Source: Gordonia sp. (in: high G+C Gram-positive bacteria) (lineage in GTDB: Bacteria > Actinomycetota > Actinomycetes > Mycobacteriales > Mycobacteriaceae). Taken from it: a DNA stretch of 17,537 nt. The translations under genes were made by a program, and so were the position numbers. The stretch covers positions 1 to 17,537 of the forward strand of contig JASLJL010000542.1 in NCBI GenBank assembly GCA_030152405.1. Reading direction: 5' to 3'. Positions 6,228-12,263 of the stretch are shown in pieces; the stretch's first letter is position 1, and each line of letters starts with the position of its first letter. The notes beneath the pieces were generated by a model. That model made no database searches and was not told where the DNA came from. It worked only from the letters and a program-made list of their open reading frames with translations.

Positions 6228-6782
6228 CTACCAGGTTTTAGGCGCGTCCTTCGGAGGGTCCGGGAACTCCGGGTTGGGGTACCTGGTTCGCAACCCGTGA
6301 ACCCCCAAGAAGTGGTACCCGTGAAGTTCGGCATCAAACGCGTGCCCATCCGGGTCCTTGCCCAAACGTTTAGCCACTGAAACCACCTTCTTGCGCTGGA
6401 GTACAGCCCGGGTGGCCGTCTTGATCGCCGCCTGCTGTTTGAAGATCTGAACCTTCTTACCAGGCCACGGCACCGGCGCGCGGCTGGCCAGATACTTAAT
6501 CACCCCAATCAACTGCACAACTTCGAGATCTGACCCCACCTGCTGTTGTGCCTTGTCGGCGTACAACTGCCAGGACTCGTACACGATGGTTGCTGTACCC
6601 CCGGCCTTAAACTGGGCCTCCAGGAACAGGACGAACTCTTCCGGGTTCATCTCCGCCGCGTAGTCGCAACCCCAGCCCCCTAGGTCTGCCTCGTAGGACC
6701 ACATCGCAACACCCACGTGTTCCCCGCCTGGGTCGACCGACACCATCAGTCGAGTTTGGTCAATCTGCACTCGGGCTACCAT
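6228..6782 (-). CDS. RuvC-like Holliday junction resolvase
   Basis: A 184-aa RNase H-fold endonuclease that should resolve branched DNA during phage replication or packaging. The catalytic acids are visible: D17 in MVSVDPGGEHVGVAMW (the RuvC DPG...G signature), E69 in ATIVYES, and H147-AF-D150 in DGHAFDAELHGYHF. The length (about 170-185 aa) fits RuvC. The basic region at 118-140 (AIKTATRAVLQRKKVVSVAKR) could contact DNA. ATG 6782 overlaps the preceding gene by 23 bp. It is the last of eight overlapping genes from 8939. Together with the nuclease, Sak4 ATPase and SSB it makes a recombination set. Confidence 0.85.
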   Translation of the reverse strand: MVARVQIDQTRLMVSVDPGGEHVGVAMWSYEADLGGWGCDYAAEMNPEEFVLFLEAQFKAGGTATIVYESWQLYADKAQQQVGSDLEVVQLIGVIKYLASRAPVPWPGKKVQIFKQQAAIKTATRAVLQRKKVVSVAKRLGKDPDGHAFDAELHGYHFLGVHGLRTRYPNPEFPDPPKDAPKTW

Positions 6783-6996
6783 CGTAGGGCCTCGCTCCGT
6801 TCAGTAATTGCAGTACCCGCAGGTACGCAGACGCCGCTAGGCGAAGTTGCTTGTCAATTTCCTGCACTGCGTCAGCCGTCAGTTTGAGTTTTACCGCTTC
6901 TGACTCCGACAGGTCGTACACTCGTTTTACCAGTGAAACGGCGTCCCCGGCCAGGTGTTTTACCTGACCGGGGAGGGCCTTCGGTGGCAACGCCAC
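6760..6996 (-). CDS. Hypothetical helical protein, about 78 aa
   Basis: Not recognised. The sequence is rich in Leu, Ala and Lys, with predicted helices (AVSLVKRVYDLSESEAVKLKLTADAVQEIDKQLRLAASAY, in outline). GTG 6996 is preferred because it overlaps the upstream TAG in TAGTG and has a G-run just before it. A TTG at 7032 would give 90 aa, but with a poor ribosome-binding site and a larger overlap. The start is therefore uncertain. It lies between the Cys-containing 99-aa gene and the resolvase. Confidence 0.6.
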   Translation of the reverse strand: MALPPKALPGQVKHLAGDAVSLVKRVYDLSESEAVKLKLTADAVQEIDKQLRLAASAYLRVLQLLNGARPYDGSPSAD

Positions 6997-7295
6997 TAGT
7001 CCCCCAGAGTCTTTCCGGGTGACTTTTTCCAACTCGCCCGGCCCGGAGGTTTAGTCTTCAACTCTTTGTCCAGCAGTTGTGCTCTGGTAGGCTCGCGGGA
7101 CTTCTCCAGGGCAACCACCCTACGAGTGCAGTCCTTGCAATCGTCCGGGCTTGACTTGACCTCGTTAGTACGGGGTCCGGAGTAAGCCCACCGGCCACAC
7201 AGCGAAACCGCGTCGCCCTCCTTGTAGTAATGGGCTTTCTTGGCCGCGAGGGGCCAGCCCCAGCCCTCGGAGAGCCGATTAGGTGTTGGGGTCAT
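6996..7295 (-). CDS. Small Cys/His (zinc-binding) protein, 99 aa
   Basis: H22 (AHYYKEGDAVSLCGRW), C33, C53 and C56 (CKDC) form an H-x10-C...C-x2-C arrangement, common in short actinobacterial and actinophage proteins of unknown function and likely to bind zinc. The C-terminus is basic (KTKPPGRASWKKSPGK). ATG 7295 overlaps the upstream gene by 17 bp. No enzyme motif is present. Confidence 0.68.
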   Translation of the reverse strand: MTPTPNRLSEGWGWPLAAKKAHYYKEGDAVSLCGRWAYSGPRTNEVKSSPDDCKDCTRRVVALEKSREPTRAQLLDKELKTKPPGRASWKKSPGKTLGD

Positions 7296-7461
7296 CAGAA
7301 GTCACCTCATCCCATTCATGCAGTTGCAGGGCACTCATGGCGTAGTCGATGGCCTCGTCCAGCGATTCACACTCCATCGCCGAACCCTCAGCGACAGGCT
7401 TGAAGTCGCCCTCGTCGTCGGCGCGCAGGATGGTGAAGTCCACCCGATACACCCCGCTCAC
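7279..7461 (-). CDS. Hypothetical acidic protein, 60 aa
   Basis: Not recognised. It has a beta-hairpin-like start (VYRVDFTILRADDEGDF), a helix (LDEAIDYAMSALQLH) and an acidic end. The arrangement of strands followed by SLDEAIDYAMS resembles short phage proteins with a beta-beta-alpha fold. GTG 7461 overlaps the upstream stop in GTGA. Confidence 0.6.
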   Translation of the reverse strand: MSGVYRVDFTILRADDEGDFKPVAEGSAMECESLDEAIDYAMSALQLHEWDEVTSDDPNT

Positions 7462-7712
7462 TGCCCCTCACCGCCCAGGCCAAGGCGGGAGGTGATCTGG
7501 TCGGTGAGGTGCGAAAGATCGCCGCCGTGGCCGTCGAACTCGTCGCGGAACGCGATCAGGTTGGCGGTGCGCAGTTCGTGCGCGACCGCGAGAGTGGCGG
7601 CAGCTTGAGCGATTGCGGCATCCAAGTGTGAGTCGCCCTTGAAGGGGCGGATCGGTGCGTCAAGCATCGCCGTGGCAACGTCCACGTGCGGGTTTCCGGG
7701 GAGCGTGCTCAT
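7458..7712 (-). CDS. Hypothetical protein, 84 aa
   Basis: Not recognised. An Ala-rich helical centre (DAAIAQAAATLAVAHELRTANLIAFRDEF, in outline) is followed by a Gly-rich C-terminus. ATG 7712 is preferred over the longer frame to 7793 because it has a strong AGGAGGACAA ribosome-binding site and a 4-bp ATGA overlap with the upstream gene. Confidence 0.62.
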   Translation of the reverse strand: MSTLPGNPHVDVATAMLDAPIRPFKGDSHLDAAIAQAAATLAVAHELRTANLIAFRDEFDGHGGDLSHLTDQITSRLGLGGEGQ

Positions 7713-7969
7713 TTGTCCTCCTGGGTTGTGTGGGTGGTCGGGTCGGTCGCCCCCAAAGGGGGACGGTCTTGGTTGGCGAGGCAGGTGGGGCAACGGTCGT
7801 GGTGGGCGAGGTTGCTTGTCGTGTGCCAGCCGCGTTCTTCTGCCCCGTGTCTGGCTTCGCGGCTGGTGGAGTACGGCACGTCATCGAATTGGCTACACCT
7901 GCCGCAGAGGATGTACCAGACGTTGCGTTTCTGCCCGGCGACCTTGATGGAGAAGGACTCGGCGCTCAT
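7709..7969 (-). CDS. Zinc-ribbon protein, 86 aa
   Basis: C22-GR-C25 and C60-PT-C63 bracket a helix with REARHGAEERGWHT. This is a typical zinc ribbon with the A...A...GW pattern seen in many short actinophage proteins. Function is unknown; nucleic-acid or protein binding is possible. ATG 7969 overlaps the upstream stop in ATGA and has GGAGGCGAAGGG before it. The C-terminus (about 68-86) is low-complexity and Thr-rich. Confidence 0.7.
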   Translation of the reverse strand: MSAESFSIKVAGQKRNVWYILCGRCSQFDDVPYSTSREARHGAEERGWHTTSNLAHHDRCPTCLANQDRPPLGATDPTTHTTQEDK

Positions 7970-8352
7970 CCCTTCGCCTCCTTGAACGCGGCGATGGCGG
8001 CGGTGAGGACGGCGCGGGCGTCTTCGATACAGCCGTGGCAACCCTCGTTGAAGATTAGCCGCCGGTGGCGCATACAGACCGGCATCCTTATACCTTGGAG
8101 GCGCGAGGGGATAGTGAGCACCCGCGCGGCCGCCTCGATGACGGCATCGGTCAGGAGCGCCTTCTTGGCCGCCTTCTTGGCCACCTTGCGGTCGTGCGCG
8201 GCGATCACGGCGTCCACCGCCGCCCGGTGGTCAGGCACGGGCGCGCCCAGGTAGTGCTGTTCCGCCGTCTCCTCGGTCCTGGCGAGATCATCGGCGGCGC
8301 GGGCGGCGATACTGGCCATAGTGAGGTGTGGAGTCCGACCAGTGGTAGACAT
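7966..8352 (-). CDS. Helical protein with CxxH...CxxC site, 128 aa
   Basis: Not recognised. The N-terminal two thirds are Ala-rich helices with a basic stretch (HDRKVAKKAAKK). Residues C93, H96, C105 and C108 (VCMRHRRLIFNEGCHGC) form a probable zinc site, followed by a final helix. ATG 8352 is chosen because AGGA stands seven bases before it. The GTG at 8358 overlaps the upstream stop in GTGA, but would leave only one base after the Shine-Dalgarno. Confidence 0.62.
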   Translation of the reverse strand: MSTTGRTPHLTMASIAARAADDLARTEETAEQHYLGAPVPDHRAAVDAVIAAHDRKVAKKAAKKALLTDAVIEAAARVLTIPSRLQGIRMPVCMRHRRLIFNEGCHGCIEDARAVLTAAIAAFKEAKG

Positions 8353-8354
8353 AC

Positions 8355-8939
8355 TCACTTCCTAAGTTCGATTCGGCGGTTCAACTTGGCCAAGAATGCA
8401 GGGGAGATCTGCGCGGCAGATTCGCGCGCGGCGTCATCGTCGCCCTGGCTGGCCAGGATGGTGAGGTACTTCGAGTCGTGACCAGGCAAAAATTTGCCGC
8501 CCTTAGTCTGACCCCCACACCCGCAAGTGCAGTCTACCGGCCTGGAAGACCGGGCGGGGCGCTTCTGTCGCGGCTCGGGAGATTCTGCGTCGCCGCTGGT
8601 CGAACGAACCCGCACGGCGGCGGTTCGTTGGCGCTCCTCGCGCTGGGCCTGTGCGGCGCGCTCGCGGCTAGCGTTGATTTGCTGGATTGTGGGGTTTGCC
8701 GCCAGTTTGGCTGACACGGTGGCGGCGCAGGCGTCCCGGTCGTAGCAAAGCCAGTCCGGGCCGACCAGTTCGGGTTCCCGGGTGTTGCAGTCGGTGCACC
8801 TGCGTTGCTGGGACCGGTCGCACCCACACTGGCACAAGAAGATCTTTCCGTCGCCGTTGCGGACGCCCCCGGGGCACTGGTCGTGGTGGCCGGTTGAGCA
8901 GAACCCGCACAGCGGGTTGTCGTTGATTCGTTCTTTCAC
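8355..8939 (-). CDS. Multi-zinc-module protein, 194 aa
   Basis: Function unknown. Thirteen Cys fall into clusters: C11, C14, H18, C22 then C36, C38, C40 (CGFC...HHDQC...CQCGC); C48, C51, C65, C71; and C137, C139, C141 followed by LPGHDSK at 151-157. The middle (about 75-130) is a charged, probably extended helix and linker. The C-terminal module matches the N-terminal module of the 169-aa protein at 5628-6137, so the two share a domain. GTG 8939 is chosen for its AAGGA ribosome-binding site; the frame further upstream runs into the promoter. It is the first gene of the eight-gene overlapping operon under promoter 4. Confidence 0.72.
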   Translation of the reverse strand: MKERINDNPLCGFCSTGHHDQCPGGVRNGDGKIFLCQCGCDRSQQRRCTDCNTREPELVGPDWLCYDRDACAATVSAKLAANPTIQQINASRERAAQAQREERQRTAAVRVRSTSGDAESPEPRQKRPARSSRPVDCTCGCGGQTKGGKFLPGHDSKYLTILASQGDDDAARESAAQISPAFLAKLNRRIELRK

Positions 8940-8974
8940 GGTAATTCCTTCTTTCCTTGTGGGTGGGTAGTGCC

Positions 8975-9004
8975 AGCCTAACACACCCCGTGACGGGGCG
9001 TCAA
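8975..9004 (-). promoter_or_regulatory. Operator-promoter 4, for the 8939-6228 operon
   Basis: Minus strand: TTGACG (9004-8999), 18-bp spacer, TAGGCT (8980-8975). Operator TTGAC-GCCCC-GTCAC. It should drive all eight overlapping genes down to the RuvC-like resolvase. Confidence 0.8.
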
Positions 9005-9040
9005 GTCTGGGCGGTTTGGGAGCGCACAGATACCGACTGA

Positions 9041-9060
9041 TTGACGTGTCAATTAGTCAA
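9041..9060. promoter_or_regulatory. Orphan operator-like repeat
   Basis: TTGAC-GT-GTCAA (9041-9052) followed by a further GTCAA at 9056-9060. The half sites match those of the ten operator-promoters, but the spacing is 2 bp instead of 5, and no -10 lies at the right distance on either strand. It sits about 40 bp upstream of promoter 4 and may be an auxiliary binding site. Confidence 0.35.
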
Positions 9061-9076
9061 CCCGGGGTACAGGTGA

Positions 9077-9099
9077 CCCCCGGGGTTTCCCCCCGGGGG
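9077..9099 (-). terminator. Hairpin after the 64-aa gene
   Basis: A perfect 9-bp stem CCCCCGGGG/CCCCGGGGG with a 5-nt loop, ten bases after the stop at 9109. It has no U-tract. It isolates the single-gene unit from the next promoter. Confidence 0.6.
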
Positions 9100-9108
9100 C
9101 TTCCCGTG

Positions 9109-9303
9109 TCACTTGCCGAAGTGCTTGTTCAGTGCCGCGATGATCATTTCCCGGTAGGCCCCGGAGAGTTCGTCCTCGAACTGGTCCTGCAGGCGCTCGA
9201 TGACCTCTTCGTAGAGGTCGAACTCCTCGTCGTCCTCGGCCAGCCCGATCAGATCGTCGGCAGTCCAGGTGGCCTGCTCCAGGATCTCCTCGATGTTCAG
9301 CAT
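9109..9303 (-). CDS. Small acidic protein, 64 aa
   Basis: Not recognised. It is strongly acidic in its centre (LAEDDEEFDLYEEVIERLQDQFEDEL, in outline) and mostly helical, with a short basic end (NKHFGK). ATG 9303 has AAGGA upstream. It forms its own transcription unit with promoter 5, leader hairpin copy B and a terminator. Small acidic proteins expressed early from individual strong promoters are often host-takeover or DNA-mimic proteins in phages, but nothing here proves such a role. Confidence 0.7.
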   Translation of the reverse strand: MLNIEEILEQATWTADDLIGLAEDDEEFDLYEEVIERLQDQFEDELSGAYREMIIAALNKHFGK

Positions 9304-9316
9304 CTCGGTTCCTTCC

Positions 9317-9346
9317 GTATCGCCCGGGCTTTTCCCTGGCTGATAC
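9317..9346 (-). promoter_or_regulatory. Conserved 5' leader hairpin, copy B
   Basis: Outer GTATC/GATAC pairing and inner GCC-x-GGG stem with loop AAAAG on the RNA strand. One inner mismatch is tolerated while the outer pairs are kept. It has the same position as copies A and C, between the promoter and the ribosome-binding site. Confidence 0.6.
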
Positions 9347-9350
9347 TTCA

Positions 9351-9380
9351 ATTTTACCATACCCCATGACATACTGTCAA
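9351..9380 (-). promoter_or_regulatory. Operator-promoter 5, for the 64-aa gene
   Basis: Minus strand: TTGACA (9380-9375), 18-bp spacer ending TATGG, TAAAAT (9356-9351). Operator TTGAC-AGTAT-GTCAT. It begins one base after the terminator of the upstream gene. Confidence 0.8.
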
Positions 9381-9408
9381 GCCCGGGGTTCCTGTTGGTA
9401 CCCCGGGC
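9381..9408 (-). terminator. Hairpin after the 75-aa gene
   Basis: A perfect 9-bp stem GCCCGGGGT/ACCCCGGGC with a 10-nt loop, seven bases after the stop at 9416 and directly next to promoter 5. Confidence 0.6.
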
Positions 9409-9415
9409 CTGTACG

Positions 9416-9643
9416 TCAGTCGTTGATCTTGTACCACACCGAGTGCATGAACGCGGTGTAGACCCTGCTGTTAATACCGTTGGCGAGCCGGTCTTCCTTC
9501 ACCAGTTCCAACACCAGGTGATCAACGATCCCGTTGAAGAGGTCGCTATACGGCTCCACCTCGGGGGCGACCTCGGTGCGAACCAACTTCACGACGTGGG
9601 CAATGAAGATGGTCATCGTCTCGGTGGCTTCTTCGCGGGTCAT
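9416..9643 (-). CDS. Hypothetical protein, 75 aa
   Basis: Not recognised. It is a helical protein (TMTIFIAHVVKLVRTEV, LFNGIVDHLVLELVKEDRL) without Cys or a membrane segment. ATG 9643 is chosen for GAGGAGA just upstream. The open frame continues to 9787, but that part lies in the leader and promoter. It is a single-gene unit and the first gene of the left arm, back to back with the regulator gene on the other strand. Confidence 0.68.
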   Translation of the reverse strand: MTREEATETMTIFIAHVVKLVRTEVAPEVEPYSDLFNGIVDHLVLELVKEDRLANGINSRVYTAFMHSVWYKIND

Positions 9644-9665
9644 CTTGTCTCCTCGATTGGAACCT

Positions 9666-9682
9666 CGGGGGCCTTTCCCCCG
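9666..9682 (-). promoter_or_regulatory. Conserved 5' leader hairpin, copy C
   Basis: A 6-bp perfect stem with loop AAAGG on the RNA strand (CGGGGG-AAAGG-CCCCCG). The loop is identical to copy A, and the distance from the stem to the start codon (23 bases) is also the same as in copy A. Confidence 0.6.
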
Positions 9683-9693
9683 CTGGTAATACC

Positions 9694-9723
9694 AGTCTAC
9701 CAGATTTAGTGACAACCTGTCAA
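9694..9723 (-). promoter_or_regulatory. Operator-promoter 6, leftward at the divergence point
   Basis: Minus strand: TTGACA (9723-9718), 18-bp spacer ending TCTGG, TAGACT (9699-9694). Operator TTGAC-AGGTT-GTCAC. It fires leftward into the 75-aa gene, and the rightward promoter 7 begins 15 bp away. Confidence 0.82.
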
Positions 9724-9738
9724 GTAGGGTTTGGGTGT

Positions 9739-9768
9739 TTGCCAGGCTGTCACGGCTCGTGGTAGACT
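9739..9768 (+). promoter_or_regulatory. Operator-promoter 7, for the Xre-type regulator
   Basis: TTGCCA (9739-9744), 18-bp spacer ending CGTGG, TAGACT (9763-9768). Operator TTGCC-AGGCT-GTCAC is the most degenerate left half of the ten. The ATG is only six bases after the -10, so the transcript is predicted to be leaderless. Confidence 0.75.
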
Positions 9769-9774
9769 GGTACC

Positions 9775-10035
9775 ATGACAAAAGCACCAGTTTCCAACTC
9801 TGACGTTGGCGCTCGAATCGGTCTCACCGAGGGCGGCGTCTCGCGAATCCGGTCGGGCAATCGACGCCCCGCACCGGCTACCATGTACGCCATCGAACAG
9901 GCTTACGGCTGGGACAAGCACGAACAGTGGGAACTCGCCTCCTTCGGCGCTGAAACCGCCTACGCCGAGCGGTTCGAACGAGTCCTGCAGAAGGACTACG
10001 AGGACCAGCAGGCCAAGGAGGCGAACCAGCCGTGA
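9775..10035 (+). CDS. Xre-family helix-turn-helix regulator, 86 aa
   Basis: A small DNA-binding protein. Residues about 7-30 (SNSDVGARIGLTEGGVSRIRSGNR, in outline) are a helix-turn-helix of the Xre/Cro type, followed by the usual third segment RPAPATMYAIEQAYGW. Residues 50-86 are a charged C-terminal helix. There is no Shine-Dalgarno: ATG 9775 falls at the expected transcription start of promoter 7, so translation is predicted to be leaderless, as is common in actinobacteria. It is the first gene of the right arm, coupled by GTGA to the helicase. Its position between two divergent operator-promoters makes it a candidate for the protein that binds the TTGAC-N5-GTCA operators, though a distant immunity repressor could do this instead. 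Confidence 0.75.
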   Translation: MTKAPVSNSDVGARIGLTEGGVSRIRSGNRRPAPATMYAIEQAYGWDKHEQWELASFGAETAYAERFERVLQKDYEDQQAKEANQP

Positions 10036-11441
10036 CCCGGCCACCCCTGCGAGGTCACCAGGCCCAAGCGGTCGAATGGATCAGAACCAAACGTAGGGGG
10101 TTGCTAGGGGACCCACCTGGGCTAGGCAAAACCCGCGTCGCCGTCGAGGCATTCGACGGGGCGCGGGTTCTTGTTATTGCCCCCTCCCTGGTGATCGCTG
10201 GCGGCACCTGGTCCGACGAACTGGAGAAATGGGCCAACCACCCCGAGGGCTTTACCGTGGCCCCGTACTCGATGCTCAACGCCCGCAAGCCCACAGGCAA
10301 GGGTAACGGCACTGCCCCGGTCCGCGCCCTGCGCGAAGAGTTCCGGGGACACTGGGACGCAGTAGTCGTGGACGAAGCTCACTACACCAAGGGTCGCAAG
10401 ACCTCCTGGACTTGGGCCGTACAGCAACTGGCCAAGAACTCGGACTACATGTTGGAGATGACCGGAACCCCAGTACCCAATTGGGCGCACGAGATCTTCA
10501 CCATCCTGCAGGCTGTGTTCCCCGAGCGCGCCAAGCCCGGTAAAGACCTAGGGTCCTACTGGCGTTGGGTGGAAGACTGGTTCCAGATCCTCCCCAACTA
10601 CCAGGCCCGGTCCGAGCACGCGAAGACCATCGGCGGACTCAAACTGTGTACTCCGATCTGTGCTACGCGCCCTTCCTGGGACCCGTGCGAGCACTACCGC
10701 CAGTTCATGGACTTCAACCTAGAAGATCGGTTCCTACGCCGCCGCCGTGAGGACTGTTTGGACCTGCCGCCCGTCACGAACCAGATCGTGCATACGCCAA
10801 TGGATCGGGAACAGCGCAGGATCTACAAGGAACTGCGCGAGGACTTCATGGCTGACATCGATGGCCAGGAGTATGTTACCTGGACTACCGGTTCCCGGTC
10901 AGTGGCCCTGGACCGGGTGACGGCGTCGCAGTGGCTCTTGCAGGACCCAGAGACGCGACCGGCTGTCCCGCGTGGTGGCAAGTTCGAACAGTTGCGATTC
11001 GACCTGGAGTCCCGTGAGCGTCCCACCGTGGTGTTTGCGCACTACCGAGACACGGTCGAGGCGTGTGCCGCCGTGGCGCGTGACCTAGGCGCGCGGGTTG
11101 GGTTTGTGCATGGTGGTGTGCCTCGTGCGCTCGCCGGGGAGACGGTGCGCAAGTTCAAGCGCGGTGAACTCGATGTTCTGGTGGGTTCCCTGGAGACGAT
11201 GGCCGAGGGCCTGCAATTGACGGTAGCCGACATGCTCATCATGTTCGAGACCTCCTTCAAGCCTAGCCGCAACGAGCAGGCACGAATGCGCGTGGACCGG
11301 ATGGGACAGACCAGGCCAGTCACCATTCGGGAGTACGTAACCCCGGACAGCGTGGACTCTCGCAAGCGTATCTTGCTGGCGGAAAAGACCGATCAGCAGG
11401 CGCGTCTGATGAGTGCTCGCGATTTCTCACAGATGCTGTAA
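10032..11441 (+). CDS. SNF2-type DEAH helicase/translocase
   Basis: A 469-aa superfamily 2 ATPase that should move on or remodel DNA during replication or recombination. Motif I is GDPPGLGKT (26-34). Motif II is VVVDEAHYTK (DEAH at 114-117). Motif III is MTGTPVPN (143-150). Motif V is VLVGSLETMAEGLQL (383-397), and motif VI is QARMRVDRMGQ (416-426), the SNF2-like form. C206, C210 and C219 lie in an insertion between the two RecA-like domains and could bind a metal. The size fits the single-gene phage SNF2 helicases. GTG 10032 overlaps the regulator stop in GTGA, with AAGGAGG ten bases upstream. The TAA at 11439-11441 directly abuts the next promoter. Confidence 0.9.
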   Translation: MTRPPLRGHQAQAVEWIRTKRRGLLGDPPGLGKTRVAVEAFDGARVLVIAPSLVIAGGTWSDELEKWANHPEGFTVAPYSMLNARKPTGKGNGTAPVRALREEFRGHWDAVVVDEAHYTKGRKTSWTWAVQQLAKNSDYMLEMTGTPVPNWAHEIFTILQAVFPERAKPGKDLGSYWRWVEDWFQILPNYQARSEHAKTIGGLKLCTPICATRPSWDPCEHYRQFMDFNLEDRFLRRRREDCLDLPPVTNQIVHTPMDREQRRIYKELREDFMADIDGQEYVTWTTGSRSVALDRVTASQWLLQDPETRPAVPRGGKFEQLRFDLESRERPTVVFAHYRDTVEACAAVARDLGARVGFVHGGVPRALAGETVRKFKRGELDVLVGSLETMAEGLQLTVADMLIMFETSFKPSRNEQARMRVDRMGQTRPVTIREYVTPDSVDSRKRILLAEKTDQQARLMSARDFSQML

Positions 11442-11471
11442 TTGACAGCCTGTCACGGTATGTGATAGGCT
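11442..11471 (+). promoter_or_regulatory. Operator-promoter 8, for the 115-aa gene
   Basis: TTGACA (11442-11447), 18-bp spacer ending TGTGA, TAGGCT (11466-11471). Operator TTGAC-AGCCT-GTCAC. The -35 begins at the base after the helicase stop codon. Downstream, GGATC-ACCC-GATCC (11482-11495) is a small leader hairpin. Confidence 0.82.
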
Positions 11472-11515
11472 GGTTCTACACTGGATCACCCGATCCCGAA
11501 CAACAAGGAGACACA

Positions 11516-11863
11516 ATGTCTGCGCAAATCCTCAACGACATCAAGCCCGGCCTCCGCTTCCTGGCCGACACCATCGAGCACTCGGTCGAGCACGACGAGG
11601 ACCTCGAAGCCGGTCTCCTGGCGGCAGGCTCCGCCATGGTGAAGGCGTCCATCTGCCTGCTGGCCAAGGCCGCTACCGACGAAAACGAGGAGGCGGTCGA
11701 GAAGGTCGTTAACGACCTGAACGCCTCGCTTCGATTTGGCCTGCTGGCCGCGCTCCTGCATGGTAGCAACGGCCTCCCCGAGCAGTTCCGAACCGCCGCC
11801 TACGTGACGGAACTGCGCCAGATCGCGGACAGCATCGACACGTTGGTCCTTGTCACCAACTGA
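11516..11863 (+). CDS. Hypothetical helical protein, 115 aa
   Basis: Not recognised. It is an acidic, mostly helical protein (LRFLADTIEHSVEHDEDLEAGLLAAGSAM and later ELRQIADSIDTLVLV, in outline), without Cys clusters or membrane segments. ATG 11516 has AAGGAGACACA directly upstream. It is the first gene under promoter 8, and a perfect 10-bp hairpin follows the stop. Confidence 0.68.
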   Translation: MSAQILNDIKPGLRFLADTIEHSVEHDEDLEAGLLAAGSAMVKASICLLAKAATDENEEAVEKVVNDLNASLRFGLLAALLHGSNGLPEQFRTAAYVTELRQIADSIDTLVLVTN

Positions 11864-11873
11864 CGCAACACAC

Positions 11874-11903
11874 GGGCGGGGGTTCCTTGGGGGACCCCCG
11901 CCC
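11874..11903 (+). terminator. GC hairpin after the 115-aa gene
   Basis: A perfect 10-bp stem GGGCGGGGGT/ACCCCCGCCC with a 10-nt loop, ten bases after the stop. No U-tract is present. The two genes beyond it have no promoter of the standard design, so read-through is likely. Confidence 0.55.
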
Positions 11904-11921
11904 ACCTGTAGGAGGACGGGC

Positions 11922-12263
11922 GTGAAACGCAAAGAAGAACCTACGATTGTTAAACCTGGTGAGCGCTCGCCGTCTGGGCGTCTGTTGGCCCCGTGTGGTA
12001 CCGAGGGCGGGTACTCCAGGCATACCAAGAATGGCGAGTTTGCTGACGGCGCCTGTCGGGTGGCCCACGCCGAATACCAGGCACAACGACTTGGCAACAC
12101 ATACACAGGTCAACGCAAAGCAACTAACGAAACCCGAGAATACGGACATGGGACAGTCCAAAGGTATTGGCGTCACACTGCTAAACAAGAAGTACCCTGC
12201 GACCCGTGCCTAGAGGCAAACAGAGAATATCGTAGAAACAGGAGAAACCAAAGTGGTAATTGA
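11922..12263 (+). CDS. Duplicated Cys/His-module protein, 113 aa
   Basis: Function unknown. The protein contains the same module twice, in register with an offset of 51 residues: GT-x3-Y-x-R-H at 26-34 and at 77-85, then C-x2-A-x2-E-Y at 45-52 and 96-103, each followed by a basic stretch. The second copy has C93 and C96 (CDPC), whereas the first has D42 at the place of C93. The first copy also carries C25 where the second has H76, so the metal ligands may differ. Short proteins with one such module are common in actinophages. GTG 11922 has GGAGGACGGG upstream. The start of the next gene overlaps its end by 11 bp. Confidence 0.65.
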   Translation: MKRKEEPTIVKPGERSPSGRLLAPCGTEGGYSRHTKNGEFADGACRVAHAEYQAQRLGNTYTGQRKATNETREYGHGTVQRYWRHTAKQEVPCDPCLEANREYRRNRRNQSGN

